DNA from: an uncultured Helicobacteraceae bacterium
GTDB lineage: Bacteria > Campylobacterota > Campylobacteria > Campylobacterales > Helicobacteraceae
Length of the DNA stretch: 64,000 nucleotides
Assembly: GCA_910578285.1 (NCBI GenBank)
Contig: CAJTQL010000002.1
Span: forward strand, 196,833-260,832
Direction of reading: 5' to 3'
Shown here: positions 7,499 to 15,654 of the stretch, piece after piece
Numbering within the stretch: position 1 is the stretch's first letter
How the letters are laid out: each line of letters starts with the position of its first letter
Notes under the pieces: generated by a model
Told to the model about the DNA's origin: nothing
Seen by the model: the letters and a program-made list of their open reading frames with translations, nothing else
Databases searched by the model: none
Program-made: the position numbers and the translations under genes

Positions 7499-9373
7499 TC
7501 ATGTGAACGAAACAGGGTCAATATCGACAGAGATTGTCGCTAGAATCTTGCGTTCACTTGCGAAGCGCAAAAACTCGTGTAACAACGTGTGCAAGGCTTT
7601 CGCGCTTGCATGGCTCAACAGCACAAAAAAGCGCCACGTATTTGCGAGCCGCTCCACTTGGCATTGCCCAGCGCCCAAAATTGCGACACCGCGCGTGTTG
7701 CGTTCCAAAAAGTGCAATGTTTGCTTGAAGATTTTTGCGCAATCTTGCAAACTTTTGTGCTCGATATGCACCATTGCAAGCCGCGCTAAGGGCGGATAAT
7801 CCGCGCCTCGGAGCACGAGTTCATCGTCTAAGAATCGCATATAGTCATGCAGATATGCGCCAAAGAAATGCGCCTCGCCTGTTTGGACAATCACGTATCC
7901 CTTGTGTTTGCGCCCACTACGCCCGCAAAGCTGTACGAGCAGCGCAATCACGCGCTCGCGTGCGCGGTAATCTTCGCTGCGCAAAAGATAGTCGATTCCG
8001 AGCACAACCACGAGCCCGACATTATGATAATCATGCCCTTTTGCAATCATCTGCGTGCCGATGAGAACGGCGATTTTGCCTTCATTGAAATCTTGCAGAA
8101 TCGTGCGGAGCTTTTTGGACGTGCTTGTCGAATCCTTATCGAGTCGTCCGATTGTGTGCGCCGGGAAGCGTTCTTGCAGTCGCGTTTGCAGCTCGCTTGT
8201 GCCGATTCTACGTAAAATCAACTCATTGCTACAGTAAGGGCAATGGGACGGAATCGGCGCGCTGTAATGGCAGTGGTGGCAGCTGATTTTGGATTCTTTT
8301 TGGTGATAGCTCAATGTTAAATCGCATTGCGGGCAATGCAGGGTGCGCGCGCAATGCGTGCAGATGATGTATTTGTAGTTTGCACGTGTGGGCAAGAAAA
8401 AAATGGCTTGCTCACCTCTTTCGAGCGTTTGTTGCAGCGCGTCTAGTGTCGTTGGCATCGGCTCATCGCAACCAATCACAAACGTAATCTCGCGGCTTGC
8501 GCTCTCGAAAAATCGGGGCAAAGTATAGAGATTGTCGCGCAATTTGTAATAGCTGCTTGCACTTGGCGTGGCGCTGCCCAACACGGTTTGGATTCCTTGT
8601 GTGCAAAGCCACAGCGCGAGGTCGCGCGCATGATAGAATGGAGTGGATTGCGATTTGTACGCGTCGTCATGCTCTTCATCGACAATCACAAGCCCGAGCC
8701 TACTAAGAGGCAAAAACATCGCGCTACGCGCACCAGCAAGAATCGTTATCTTGCCATTTTGAATCTTTTGCATAATCTCATTGCGCTTTTTTTGCGTAAT
8801 CTTGGAATGCCAGATTCCGACACAATCGCCAAAAACATGGCGCAAACGTTCCTCCATTTGTGGCGTGAGGCTAATTTCGGGCATCAGTAAGAGTGCCTGC
8901 TTGCCTCTAGAAAGCGCATATGCGATAAGATGAAAATAGACTTCGGTCTTACCACTGCCTGTTTGCCCCAAAAGCAGTGCTTTTGATGAATCGCAAATCG
9001 CCTCAAACGCGCGATTTTGCGCGATTGAGAGTGGTTTTAGTGTTGGGGTCAGTTGCGGCAAAAACGCAAGTGATGACGCAATGGGGACAAAGAGTTGCAG
9101 GCTTTGACCAAGTGAGCAGAGATAATAAGACGCGATGAAGCGCGCAAGATTCTGTTGCAGAGGCGTGAGACGGACAAAAAGCCGCTCAAAAACGGGTTTG
9201 ACTTCAAAACTTGGCTGCGCGCATTCTTCGAGCACGGCGGCATGGACGAGGTGATTTTTGAGTGGAACAGAAACGATTTCACCCGATTCAAGCGTACTAT
9301 CACAATAATAGCTTAGAATCGGGCTTTTGCGCCCGATGAGTGCGAGATTATAATAATGCAACCTCACAACCAT
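7499..9373 (-). CDS. priA: Primosomal protein N' (replication restart helicase PriA)
   Basis: 624 residues, somewhat shorter than E. coli PriA. Walker A is GQTGSGKT (about 136-143), the helicase motif II is DEEH (232-235) and motif III is LGSATPS (265-271). The two zinc sites are formed by Cys338, Cys341, Cys347, Cys350 and Cys365, Cys368, Cys378, Cys381. PriA recognises stalled forks and reloads the replicative helicase. The ATG overlaps the end of the 71-residue gene upstream by ten bases, which suggests one transcript with the two small genes before it. Confidence 0.95.
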   Translation of the reverse strand: MVVRLHYYNLALIGRKSPILSYYCDSTLESGEIVSVPLKNHLVHAAVLEECAQPSFEVKPVFERLFVRLTPLQQNLARFIASYYLCSLGQSLQLFVPIASSLAFLPQLTPTLKPLSIAQNRAFEAICDSSKALLLGQTGSGKTEVYFHLIAYALSRGKQALLLMPEISLTPQMEERLRHVFGDCVGIWHSKITQKKRNEIMQKIQNGKITILAGARSAMFLPLSRLGLVIVDEEHDDAYKSQSTPFYHARDLALWLCTQGIQTVLGSATPSASSYYKLRDNLYTLPRFFESASREITFVIGCDEPMPTTLDALQQTLERGEQAIFFLPTRANYKYIICTHCARTLHCPQCDLTLSYHQKESKISCHHCHYSAPIPSHCPYCSNELILRRIGTSELQTRLQERFPAHTIGRLDKDSTSTSKKLRTILQDFNEGKIAVLIGTQMIAKGHDYHNVGLVVVLGIDYLLRSEDYRARERVIALLVQLCGRSGRKHKGYVIVQTGEAHFFGAYLHDYMRFLDDELVLRGADYPPLARLAMVHIEHKSLQDCAKIFKQTLHFLERNTRGVAILGAGQCQVERLANTWRFFVLLSHASAKALHTLLHEFLRFASERKILATISVDIDPVSFT

Positions 9374-9579
9374 TCATCGAGATGTCCGCTCAAGATTTCG
9401 AGATTCGATTCGAGTTCAGCGCATTCTTGGCATTTTTGGATATAGGCTTTGAGCAAGTCCTTGATGTCGATGTTGCTATTGTTGAGCCATTCGCATTCCT
9501 CTTGGACGCTCGGTAGAGCCTGCACGAGCGAAACATCATATTTCCGCCCCATAATGGTTGTGATGAGTTTTTGTGCCAT
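9364..9579 (-). CDS. Small conserved-looking protein upstream of priA, function unknown
   Basis: 71 residues, no signal peptide. The start has a short beta-strand-like segment (KLITTIMGRKYDVSL) and the rest is helical with an acidic character and two Cys (about 50 and 53). The layout (a short strand and GRKYDV, then a helix) faintly recalls ZapA-type cell division proteins, but the resemblance is too weak to name it. It overlaps priA and follows a coiled-coil gene, so it is probably part of the same operon. Confidence 0.6.
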   Translation of the reverse strand: MAQKLITTIMGRKYDVSLVQALPSVQEECEWLNNSNIDIKDLLKAYIQKCQECAELESNLEILSGHLDEWL

Positions 9580-9594
9580 GCGCTATCAAAACCG

Positions 9595-9867
9595 CTAGTA
9601 GGTTGTTGTGCTGCCACCAGCAACATCATTGTGGCTGACACCAAGTGCTTTGTTGATGTGCTCGAGCAGAGATTCGAGCTCTTTTTCTTTTTGAGCGAGC
9701 TCATTGTAGAGAGATTTGTTCTCGGCATTCTTCTCCTCGAGTGCTTGGGCGAGAATGCTTTTTTCTTGTTCGATACGGCGAATCTCGTCTTGTTGCAATG
9801 TGTATTTCTCAAGCAATGTGCTAATTTGCGTTGTGAGCTTTTCAATCACTGGTGCGTGTCGTTCCAT
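9595..9867 (-). CDS. Small coiled-coil protein, function unknown
   Basis: 90 residues, almost entirely a charged heptad helix (about 5-75) followed by a short polar tail. There is no signal peptide. It could be a ZapB-like or septum-linked coiled coil, or a structural partner of the 71-residue protein encoded 15 bases downstream. It starts with an AGGAG site before ATG and is first in the run that leads into priA. It is divergent from uvrB. Confidence 0.6.
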   Translation of the reverse strand: MERHAPVIEKLTTQISTLLEKYTLQQDEIRRIEQEKSILAQALEEKNAENKSLYNELAQKEKELESLLEHINKALGVSHNDVAGGSTTTY

Positions 9868-9937
9868 TTTTTCTCCTAACTAGAAAGTGCGCTATAATTC
9901 TAGCATTTTATCGCTATATTTTTTCTAAAGGAATCAT

Positions 9938-11926
9938 GTGAGCTCACAAAATACCCCGCAAAACCCCTTGCGTGTCCATGCATCCTATTCCCCAGCAGGC
10001 GACCAACCCGAAGCAATTGCAACCTTGAGCAAGAGCATTAAAAATGGTAATCGCTATCAACTTTTGTTGGGCGTTACAGGGAGTGGCAAAACTTTCACAA
10101 TGGCAAAAGTCATCGAATCTTTGCAAATCCCAACATTGATTATGACGCACAATAAAACACTTGCTGCACAGCTTTATAGCGAGTTTTGCGGTTTTTTTCC
10201 AAACAATCATGTTGAGTATTTTATCTCTCATTTTGATTATTACCAACCAGAAGCCTATATTCCTCGTCAGGATTTGTTCATCGAGAAAGATTCATCTATC
10301 AACGATGAACTTGAGCGCCTACGCCTGCGCGCCACAACAAGCCTGCTTGCCTATAATGATGTCATTGTTGTCGCAAGCGTGTCGGCGAATTATGGAATTG
10401 GTTCGCCCTATGAATATTCCGAGATGATTCTACCGCTTTCTGTGGGGCAAGTATTCAACCAGCGTGAGCTTTTGCGCCGCATTGTCGATATGGGCTATGC
10501 ACGCAATGACAATTTTTTTGAATGTGGCAATTTCCGCGTGAGCGGCGAGGTGCTCGACATTTTTCCGGCGTATAGTGAAGACGAAGTTGTGCGAATCGAG
10601 TTTTTTGGGGACGAAATCGAACGGATTATGATACTCGATAGTATCGATTATCGCGAGTTACGACAGATTAAGTCGTTTGTCCTTTATGCCGCAAATCCCT
10701 TTATTGTGGGCGAAGAGCGACAGATCTTGGCGCTGCAAAGCATCAAAGACGAGCTGCTCGAGCGTCTCACATTCTATCAAAAAGAGGGGCGCAATGTCGA
10801 GTTTGAACGTCTCAAAAGTCGTACAGAATTTGATTTAGAAATGATAGCCGCAAGCGGAATCTGCAAGGGGATTGAGAATTATTCGCGTCATCTCACAGGC
10901 AAACAGCAGGGCGAAACACCATATAGTTTGCTTGATTATTTTGAATTTAAGCAAATGCCCTATTTGGTGATTGTTGATGAATCGCATGTGTCGCTGCCCC
11001 AGTTTGGCGGCATGTATGCAGGCGATAGAAGCCGCAAAGAAGTTTTGGTTGAGTATGGATTCCGATTGCCAAGTGCGCTTGATAATCGCCCGCTCATGTT
11101 TGATGAATTTATCAACAAAGCTCCACATTATTTGTTTGTTTCAGCAACACCTGCGAAACTTGAAAAAGAACTTAGCGCTGTGGTTGCCGAACAGATTGTG
11201 CGCCCCACAGGTTTGCTTGACCCAAATTATGAGATTCTGCCTAGCAATAATCAAGTTGCGCGATTATATGACGAGATTTGCAAAACGATTGCAAATAAAG
11301 AGCGGGTTTTGATAACAGCGCTCACAAAAAAAATGGCAGAAGATCTCACGCAATATTATAATGATTTGGGGCTCAAGGTGCGCTATATGCATTCCGATAT
11401 TGACGCGATTGAGCGCAATGAGATTATTCGGCAATTGCGGCTTGGTGAATTTGATGTGCTTGTTGGAATTAACCTTTTGCGCGAGGGGCTTGATCTCCCA
11501 GAAGTCGCGCTTGTCGCGATTCTTGATGCGGACAAAGCCGGGTTTTTGCGCAGCGAGACGAGCCTCATTCAGACAATGGGACGTGCGGCGCGCAATCTCA
11601 ATGGGCGCGTGATTCTGTTTGCCAACACAATCACGCCATCGATAAAAATTGCGATGGATACAACAGACTATCGACGCAAAAAACAGCAAGATTTTAACAA
11701 AAAGCATGGAATCGTGCCCCAAAGCGTGAGTCGCAAGATTGAACAAGAGCTCAAGGCAAATGTTGGTGATATTCCGCTAGCTGCTGACAAACGTAGGATT
11801 CCAAAGAGTGAACGCGACAAAATTATCAAAGAATTGACAAAACAAATGCACACAGCTGCAAAAGCGCTCGAATTTGAAGAAGCGGCGCGTTTGCGCGATG
11901 AGATTGCAAAGATTCGCAAGGCGTGA
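9938..11926 (+). CDS. uvrB: Excinuclease ABC subunit B
   Basis: 662 residues with a GTG start preceded by AAAGGA. Walker A is GVTGSGKT (45-52), then the UvrB beta-hairpin region [22 protein letters not shown], helicase motif VDESH, the QTMGRAARN motif VI and the C-terminal UVR motif ([15 protein letters not shown]) that binds UvrC. It verifies damaged DNA handed over by UvrA in nucleotide excision repair. The length and all motifs are normal. Confidence 0.97.
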   Translation: MSSQNTPQNPLRVHASYSPAGDQPEAIATLSKSIKNGNRYQLLLGVTGSGKTFTMAKVIESLQIPTLIMTHNKTLAAQLYSEFCGFFPNNHVEYFISHFDYYQPEAYIPRQDLFIEKDSSINDELERLRLRATTSLLAYNDVIVVASVSANYGIGSPYEYSEMILPLSVGQVFNQRELLRRIVDMGYARNDNFFECGNFRVSGEVLDIFPAYSEDEVVRIEFFGDEIERIMILDSIDYRELRQIKSFVLYAANPFIVGEERQILALQSIKDELLERLTFYQKEGRNVEFERLKSRTEFDLEMIAASGICKGIENYSRHLTGKQQGETPYSLLDYFEFKQMPYLVIVDESHVSLPQFGGMYAGDRSRKEVLVEYGFRLPSALDNRPLMFDEFINKAPHYLFVSATPAKLEKELSAVVAEQIVRPTGLLDPNYEILPSNNQVARLYDEICKTIANKERVLITALTKKMAEDLTQYYNDLGLKVRYMHSDIDAIERNEIIRQLRLGEFDVLVGINLLREGLDLPEVALVAILDADKAGFLRSETSLIQTMGRAARNLNGRVILFANTITPSIKIAMDTTDYRRKKQQDFNKKHGIVPQSVSRKIEQELKANVGDIPLAADKRRIPKSERDKIIKELTKQMHTAAKALEFEEAARLRDEIAKIRKA

Positions 11927-12011
11927 TGTCGGAGGTTGGAAACGTTCATTGTTTCAAGTTTTTGTGATGTTTGTTTGTGTCATTGCTAAGCGAAGCTATC
12001 AGCTGTACTAT

Positions 12012-12110
12012 TGTCATTGCGAGAAACACAATCAAACGGCATAGAATCCTCATGATTCTAGCTTCGCACACGGTTGGTTGCCACGCTCGTTACACTCGCT
12101 CGCAATGACA
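12012..12110. repeat. REP-like palindromic element, copy 1
   Basis: Bounded by TTGTCATTGCGAG and CTCGCAATGACA as inverted ends, with a GTTGGTTGCCACGC core. Related copies occur at 15052-15152 and 18992-19069, and a partial one at about 11980. Confidence 0.7.
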
Positions 12111-12128
12111 AAAATAGACGTTAAAATA

Positions 12129-12183
12129 TTTGGAGGTGCGACTTTAGTCGCACATTGAGTGCGGTTAAAACCGCACCTCCAAA
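12129..12183. repeat. Nested palindrome, TTTGGAGGTGCG element
   Basis: Perfect 12-base outer arms (TTTGGAGGTGCG at 12129-12140 and CGCACCTCCAAA at 12172-12183) enclose two inner hairpins, GTGCGACTTTAGTCGCAC and GTGCGGTTAAAACCGCAC. It can fold as a three-way junction. A decayed copy lies at 12557-12602. Confidence 0.75.
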
Positions 12184-12190
12184 GATTCCA

Positions 12191-12222
12191 TTTGTCATGT
12201 TGAGCGAAGCGAAACATCTCTT
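12191..12222. repeat. Short dispersed element (TGTTGAGCGAAGCGAAACATC)
   Basis: An imperfect palindrome around GAGCGAAGCGAAAC. A degraded copy in the other orientation is visible at 15578-15607 (AGAGATGTTTCGC then GCTCAA). Confidence 0.55.
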
Positions 12223-12401
12223 TTGGATTCCATACTCTTTGCTTCCCTCTAGTTTTCATATTTCCTTGCGATTCTCCACTTGGCTTTTTTCTTCAAGGGG
12301 GACAGGGGGGCTTAATTGCGAAGCAGTCCCCCTATCTTCCTAAAACCTCCAAACCCCTGCACGCTTTTTAAGTGTGCGTTGTATTTGCATATGTCAATAG
12401 T

Positions 12402-12460
12402 CCACAGCGCGGTGGCAACGTTATTGTCTTCGGCAGGAACGTTGCCTCTACGCGCTGTGG
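12402..12460. repeat. Two-tier hairpin element
   Basis: CCACAGCGCG (12402-12411) pairs with CGCGCTGTGG (12451-12460), and GGCAACGTT (12414-12422) pairs with AACGTTGCC (12438-12446). This gives 19 perfect pairs with a small internal loop and a 15-base apical loop. It could be a mobile element remnant or a structured RNA. Confidence 0.7.
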
Positions 12461-12644
12461 TTGGGACATCGGAATTGATGAGCAATGGAGTATCAAGGTA
12501 TTGCTAACTCGCTGCGCTCGTTTCGCTCGCTTGCATTAGTGATTCAGAGGCTGGATTCAGTCGTACATTTTTGGGTGCGTTTGAAATCGCACCTCCAAAG
12601 ATTCCAGGCGTCATTGCGAGCGCGCAACAAACTAACAAAGCGCA

Positions 12645-13438
12645 TTAGAATCTCCAGCCGTGCTGCACAAACACGCTAATCGTAAAGTTTTTGGGTTCAT
12701 ATGTAGTTTTTGTAACACCAAGATGATTCACGATAGGAACTTTATTTGCCTGATTGATTTTCCAATAATCCACGACAAAACGTGTGAATGTTTTCGAATC
12801 GTTGCTCGTTTCTTTCCAACCAAAGCTCGCTTTCGCGCCAAAACCCTTGTCTTGCTTGGCATAGTAGTCTCTCTCATAAGAAGTTACAGAACCTATCAAA
12901 GATGCATGCCTACCATCGAGCAGATGCTTATAGCCCAACGAGTATGTCCAAGCAAACGAGGGACTCGCGGCAATCTTGCCTTCGAGCTCGATGGGCACAT
13001 AGACATAGATTTGTGTACGTTTCATTCCCATGCTGTTAGTGTAAAGATAGCGGTAGCCAATTCCGCTTTGCAAGAACAAATCATAGCTGCTGCTAAACGC
13101 GAGCAAGTCGACTCCCGCCTTGAGCTGCCCATCGAATATTTGGCTCATAACTACCGTATACAAAGTTCCCTCTTGACTTGTGCCATCGAGGGGGTCGTTC
13201 TGATAATGTCCACGATACATTCCAATGGTTGTAAAGCCATCGCCCACCGCTTCAAGCTTGGCAAACTGATAGCGATAGCCCAGATTTGCATTTACGTTTA
13301 GCAACAGCTCGTTTGTGTGCATGAGCGAGGGCTCGCTATATTGGTTATAGCCCGCGCCAACGCCGAAATTGGCGATGATTCCGTCCTCTGCATGGAGGCT
13401 TCCAAGAAAAAGAGCGCATAAGAGTAAGTTTTTTTCAT
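12645..13438 (-). pseudogene. Outer-membrane beta-barrel protein, frameshifted at an A7 tract in the signal-peptide codons
   Basis: The 225-codon frame from 13322 has no signal peptide, but the same frame is open upstream and encodes a clear Sec signal (NLLLCALFLGSLHA followed by EDGII) up to 13436. The only start with a ribosome site (TAGGAGG then ATG at 13438) is one base out of frame. Between them lies a run of seven A. With A8 the ATG reads MKKNLLLCALF and the protein would be 264 residues (the 794-base span plus one is divisible by three). The body has alternating aromatic strands and ends in RF, the usual barrel terminus. It follows the 298-residue barrel gene by nine bases. It is either phase-off, recently inactivated, or a one-base sequence error. 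Confidence 0.75.
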
Positions 13439-13447
13439 GTTATCCTC

Positions 13448-14344
13448 CTAAAACATGATTCCAAGATAGATTCCGCTGCGAAACGAAAAATATTTGGGGG
13501 TATATAGCGAAACATCGCCAAGTGATTGGTTGTTGAGGACATCATAGACGCCTGTTTGCACAGTCTCACTTTTGGGCACAAAGCGAGCCATCAAATCATA
13601 TTTTGCAAACACATCGAAATATTTGCTTGCGGCATAAATCAACTTAATATCGCCATGCAAGCCCCAGATTCCGCCCTTGAGGTCGGCACGTACGGCATTG
13701 TCCGAATCGCCATTCTCAAAACGTATATAATGGTCTCTGTCAAAGGCTGCGAGATAGACTTCGGGGGCGGGCGACCAAAAAATCCCCGCTCGATAACCCA
13801 GACTGAATTTGGAGGCAATCGCGTTTCTACCCTCGAGGTCGAGCTGAAAGAAAGTAGTGCTAGTGAAAGAACTTATAGGAATAAAGCTCAACGAGGTGCT
13901 TTCATTTCCAATTGTTAAATATAGGTAAAGTTCATCGGTGGTTTTCTGAAAGATTGGGTAGCCAACATGTAGCCCCATAGATAGCTCTGTTCTCGCAACA
14001 CCAGAAGGAAAGGTGTAGGGGAGATTTTCCATACCAACGACAAGCACGTCACCATCGCGATTCTTATATCCTCCAGCCCCAGAGAGCGATGCTTCAATCC
14101 CCAGCCGCCAGCCATTCTGAAATTGATAGCCGAGCTTGCCATGAAATGCGCCAAGATAGCGATGTGTGATTGTGTCAAAGTCGTCATCATCGTCCCAGTC
14201 GTTATTATTTGTATTTTTATTGTAATTGTGCAAGAGTATTCCACTCTGCATTCCCATATCGAGCATGCCATACAACCCGCTATCTTGGGCAAATAGCAAT
14301 GTTGGAAAAAGGAGAGGGATAAAATATTTGAGAAGTTTTGCCAT
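13448..14344 (-). CDS. Outer-membrane beta-barrel protein
   Basis: 298 residues. The signal peptide is about 1-19 (LLKYFIPLLFPTLLFA/Q). The mature part has amphipathic strands with many Tyr, Phe and Gly, an acidic loop with five consecutive Asp near residue 56, and a C-terminal Phe required for barrel assembly by the BAM machinery. The ligand or role is unknown. It is the first gene of a two-gene minus-strand unit with the frameshifted barrel gene. The two share a general layout but little identity that I can see. It resembles the many family-specific outer-membrane proteins of Helicobacter, and I do not assign it to a named group. Confidence 0.75.
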   Translation of the reverse strand: MAKLLKYFIPLLFPTLLFAQDSGLYGMLDMGMQSGILLHNYNKNTNNNDWDDDDDFDTITHRYLGAFHGKLGYQFQNGWRLGIEASLSGAGGYKNRDGDVLVVGMENLPYTFPSGVARTELSMGLHVGYPIFQKTTDELYLYLTIGNESTSLSFIPISSFTSTTFFQLDLEGRNAIASKFSLGYRAGIFWSPAPEVYLAAFDRDHYIRFENGDSDNAVRADLKGGIWGLHGDIKLIYAASKYFDVFAKYDLMARFVPKSETVQTGVYDVLNNQSLGDVSLYTPKYFSFRSGIYLGIMF

Positions 14345-14394
14345 GTGTTTCCTTTTTGGATTTATGCTTGCGTTTGTCGTTTTGCGACAACGAC

Positions 14395-14442
14395 AAAAAA
14401 GCCCGCAATCTCCGAGAGTTTCTAAGCTTCGGAGAATACGGG
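14395..14442 (-). terminator. Strong rho-independent terminator of the small peptide gene
   Basis: Read on the minus strand: CCCG-tatt-CTCCGA, an 11-base loop, TCGGAG-attg-CGGG, then TTTTTT. It is preceded by another small hairpin (CTCGCCC CTAA GGGCGAG at about 14456-14473) right after the peptide stop codon. It separates the peptide gene from the barrel genes. Confidence 0.75.
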
Positions 14443-14476
14443 AACAATGCTCTAACTCGCCCTTAGGGGCGAGCTA

Positions 14477-14728
14477 CTATTTGAAGATGCACAAGAATGA
14501 GGCTATGCACCAATTTTTACCTTTGAAAAGGCTAAATTTTGCACCTCGTACTGCTTCCATTTCTTCTTGACCAAGAAGTTGTACTCCTGCGCTCTCGCTA
14601 TTGAGTGCACCATTGCTGGCGATTGCAAGCAAATCTGTGCTCTCATTTGTTGTGCTAGGCACTTCTGCAGCCGATGTGGCACTAATAACTGACAATGCGA
14701 TAATTCCGCTAATTAGAATCTTTTTCAT
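14477..14728 (-). CDS. Small secreted peptide precursor with double-glycine-like site (possible bacteriocin-type peptide)
   Basis: 83 residues with AGGAG before ATG. The first 21 residues are a clear Sec signal (MKKILISGIIALSV, ending in SAA). Then comes an acidic linker (22-50) and LLGQEEMEAVRGA (51-63), which resembles the leader of double-glycine-type peptides (LxxEEMxxVxGG) with Gly-Ala at the junction. The last 20 residues (64-83) are cationic, with four Lys, a Trp, several Phe and two Cys (74 and 80) that could form a disulfide. I infer a processed antimicrobial or signalling peptide. No peptidase-ABC transporter or immunity gene is adjacent. It has its own promoter, a leader of about 180 bases and a strong terminator. 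Confidence 0.6.
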   Translation of the reverse strand: MKKILISGIIALSVISATSAAEVPSTTNESTDLLAIASNGALNSESAGVQLLGQEEMEAVRGAKFSLFKGKNWCIASFLCIFK

Positions 14729-14843
14729 TCGATTCTCCTTTCATGATGTTTTTAGAGTTGAGACTCGAGAAAACTCGGAGTCTATGAATGGGTTAATCCC
14801 AAAGGGACACGACTACTTGACAACTGCGACAAAAAAGTATGTC

Positions 14844-14906
14844 TTATGGATTCAATTTGAGCATTGCTTTGTCCTCCTTTCTCCGTTGGTATGAGCCCGA
14901 CCTCAT
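14844..14906 (-). CDS. Short upstream reading frame in the leader of the small peptide gene
   Basis: Twenty codons from an ATG at 14906, with an inner ATG at 14864 (six codons: Met-Leu-Lys-Leu-Asn-Pro). The inner start has a near-perfect AAAGGAGG site. The strong site before such a short frame, followed by hairpins, suggests a leader peptide. No function is known, and it could be fortuitous. Confidence 0.35.
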   Translation of the reverse strand: MRSGSYQRRKEDKAMLKLNP

Positions 14907-14918
14907 ACTCTTGCTGCA

Positions 14919-14947
14919 ATTCTAGTAACTTTTTGATGTTTTATCAA
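14919..14947 (-). promoter_or_regulatory. Promoter of the small peptide gene
   Basis: On the minus strand TTGATA (14947-14942) and TAGAAT (14924-14919) are 17 bases apart. A transcript from about 14912 would have a 5' leader of about 180 bases containing GTATGAG/CTCATAC and AGACTCCGAG/CTCGAGTCT inverted repeats. Confidence 0.6.
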
Positions 14948-14949
14948 GG

Positions 14950-15654
14950 AGTTTTCAATTTTTTTTCATGATTACACCAAAAAATTTCCATAATAGTACT
15001 ATATAGGCATATACAAATGGCACATGGAATCCTATTTAGAATCCAACTATCTGTCATTGTGAGCATTAGCGAAGCAATCAACGAGCAAGGAATTTCAAAG
15101 AGAATCCCGACATTGTCGCTTGCCACGCACTCTAATGCATGCTCACAACAACATCTGCTTCCAAACTCTTGTTGGAATTGTAGCTGATTTTTTTCGTTTG
15201 TCAAGGTATTTGAAAAATTTTTTTACATTTCTCACAAAAATTTTGAATAATGCCATTCAAAATTGGATTTTATATGTAAAATTTTTGACTTTACAATTCA
15301 TTTACTATCTGTTTAGAATCTTTCTTCTCATGTATGCATTTGGGGAATACATGCACATTATGTGAGGCTCTTTTTATGTCAAATTCAAAATTTTTTATAA
15401 TATCTTAATAATTTTTTCGTTGTTACTATCCGTAACAATTCCCACATAATAGCAGCCAATCACTGACTTTTTGCTATAATGTCGCTCAAAAAGTGAGATT
15501 AAGCAATAGCTCATCGGTATTCATTGCTCCCGATTCATCATAGCGATAATACCCCATACCAAATAATGCCTTTTATTAGAGATGTTTCGCGTAAGCTCAA
15601 CTATGGCAAGATTTGATATGAAAATAAAAATGCGATTCAATTGTACATACGAGG
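14950..15654. other. Gene-free A+T-rich region
   Basis: About 700 bases without a credible gene. It holds a REP-like element (15052-15152), an inverted repeat TTGTTAC/GTAACAA (15420-15438), a plus-strand TATAAT (15475-15480) with nothing recognisable after it, and a decayed dispersed element (15578-15607). Short open frames here look like chance frames in A+T-rich DNA. Confidence 0.6.
15052..15152. repeat. REP-like palindromic element, copy 2
   Basis: TGTCATTGTGAGC at the left, GCGAAGCAATC inside and GCTCACAACAA at the right, with a GCTTGCCACGC core. It is related to the elements at 12012 and 18992. Confidence 0.65.

Larger units (their letters stand above)
11927..12644. repeat. Gene-free, repeat-rich region with several palindromic elements
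   Basis: About 700 bases without a credible gene. It contains a REP-like element (12012-12110), a nested palindrome (12129-12183), a copy of a TGTTGAGCGAAGCGAAACATC element (12191-12222), a GGGGGAC/GTCCCCC inverted repeat (12296-12333), a long two-tier hairpin (12402-12460) and a second, decayed copy of the 12129 element (12557-12602). Such dense packing suggests a landing zone for small non-coding mobile elements. Confidence 0.7.

Noticed and set aside
12296..12333. G-rich stretch (G5 and G6 runs) as a phase-variation tract
   Set aside because: It is not in a gene and is explained by the GGGGGAC/GTCCCCC inverted repeat.
12000..12640. CRISPR array
   Set aside because: Repeats are few, palindromic and irregularly spaced, with no equal spacers and no cas gene in the window.
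14881..14910. GTATGAG-CCCGAC-CTCATAC as a tRNA fragment
   Set aside because: The loop has six bases and no T33-like position or T arm; kept only as a leader hairpin.
14944..15365. Open frames of 81-86 codons in the A+T-rich gap
   Set aside because: Phe/Ile/Tyr-rich chance frames overlapping a REP-like element; no start signals.
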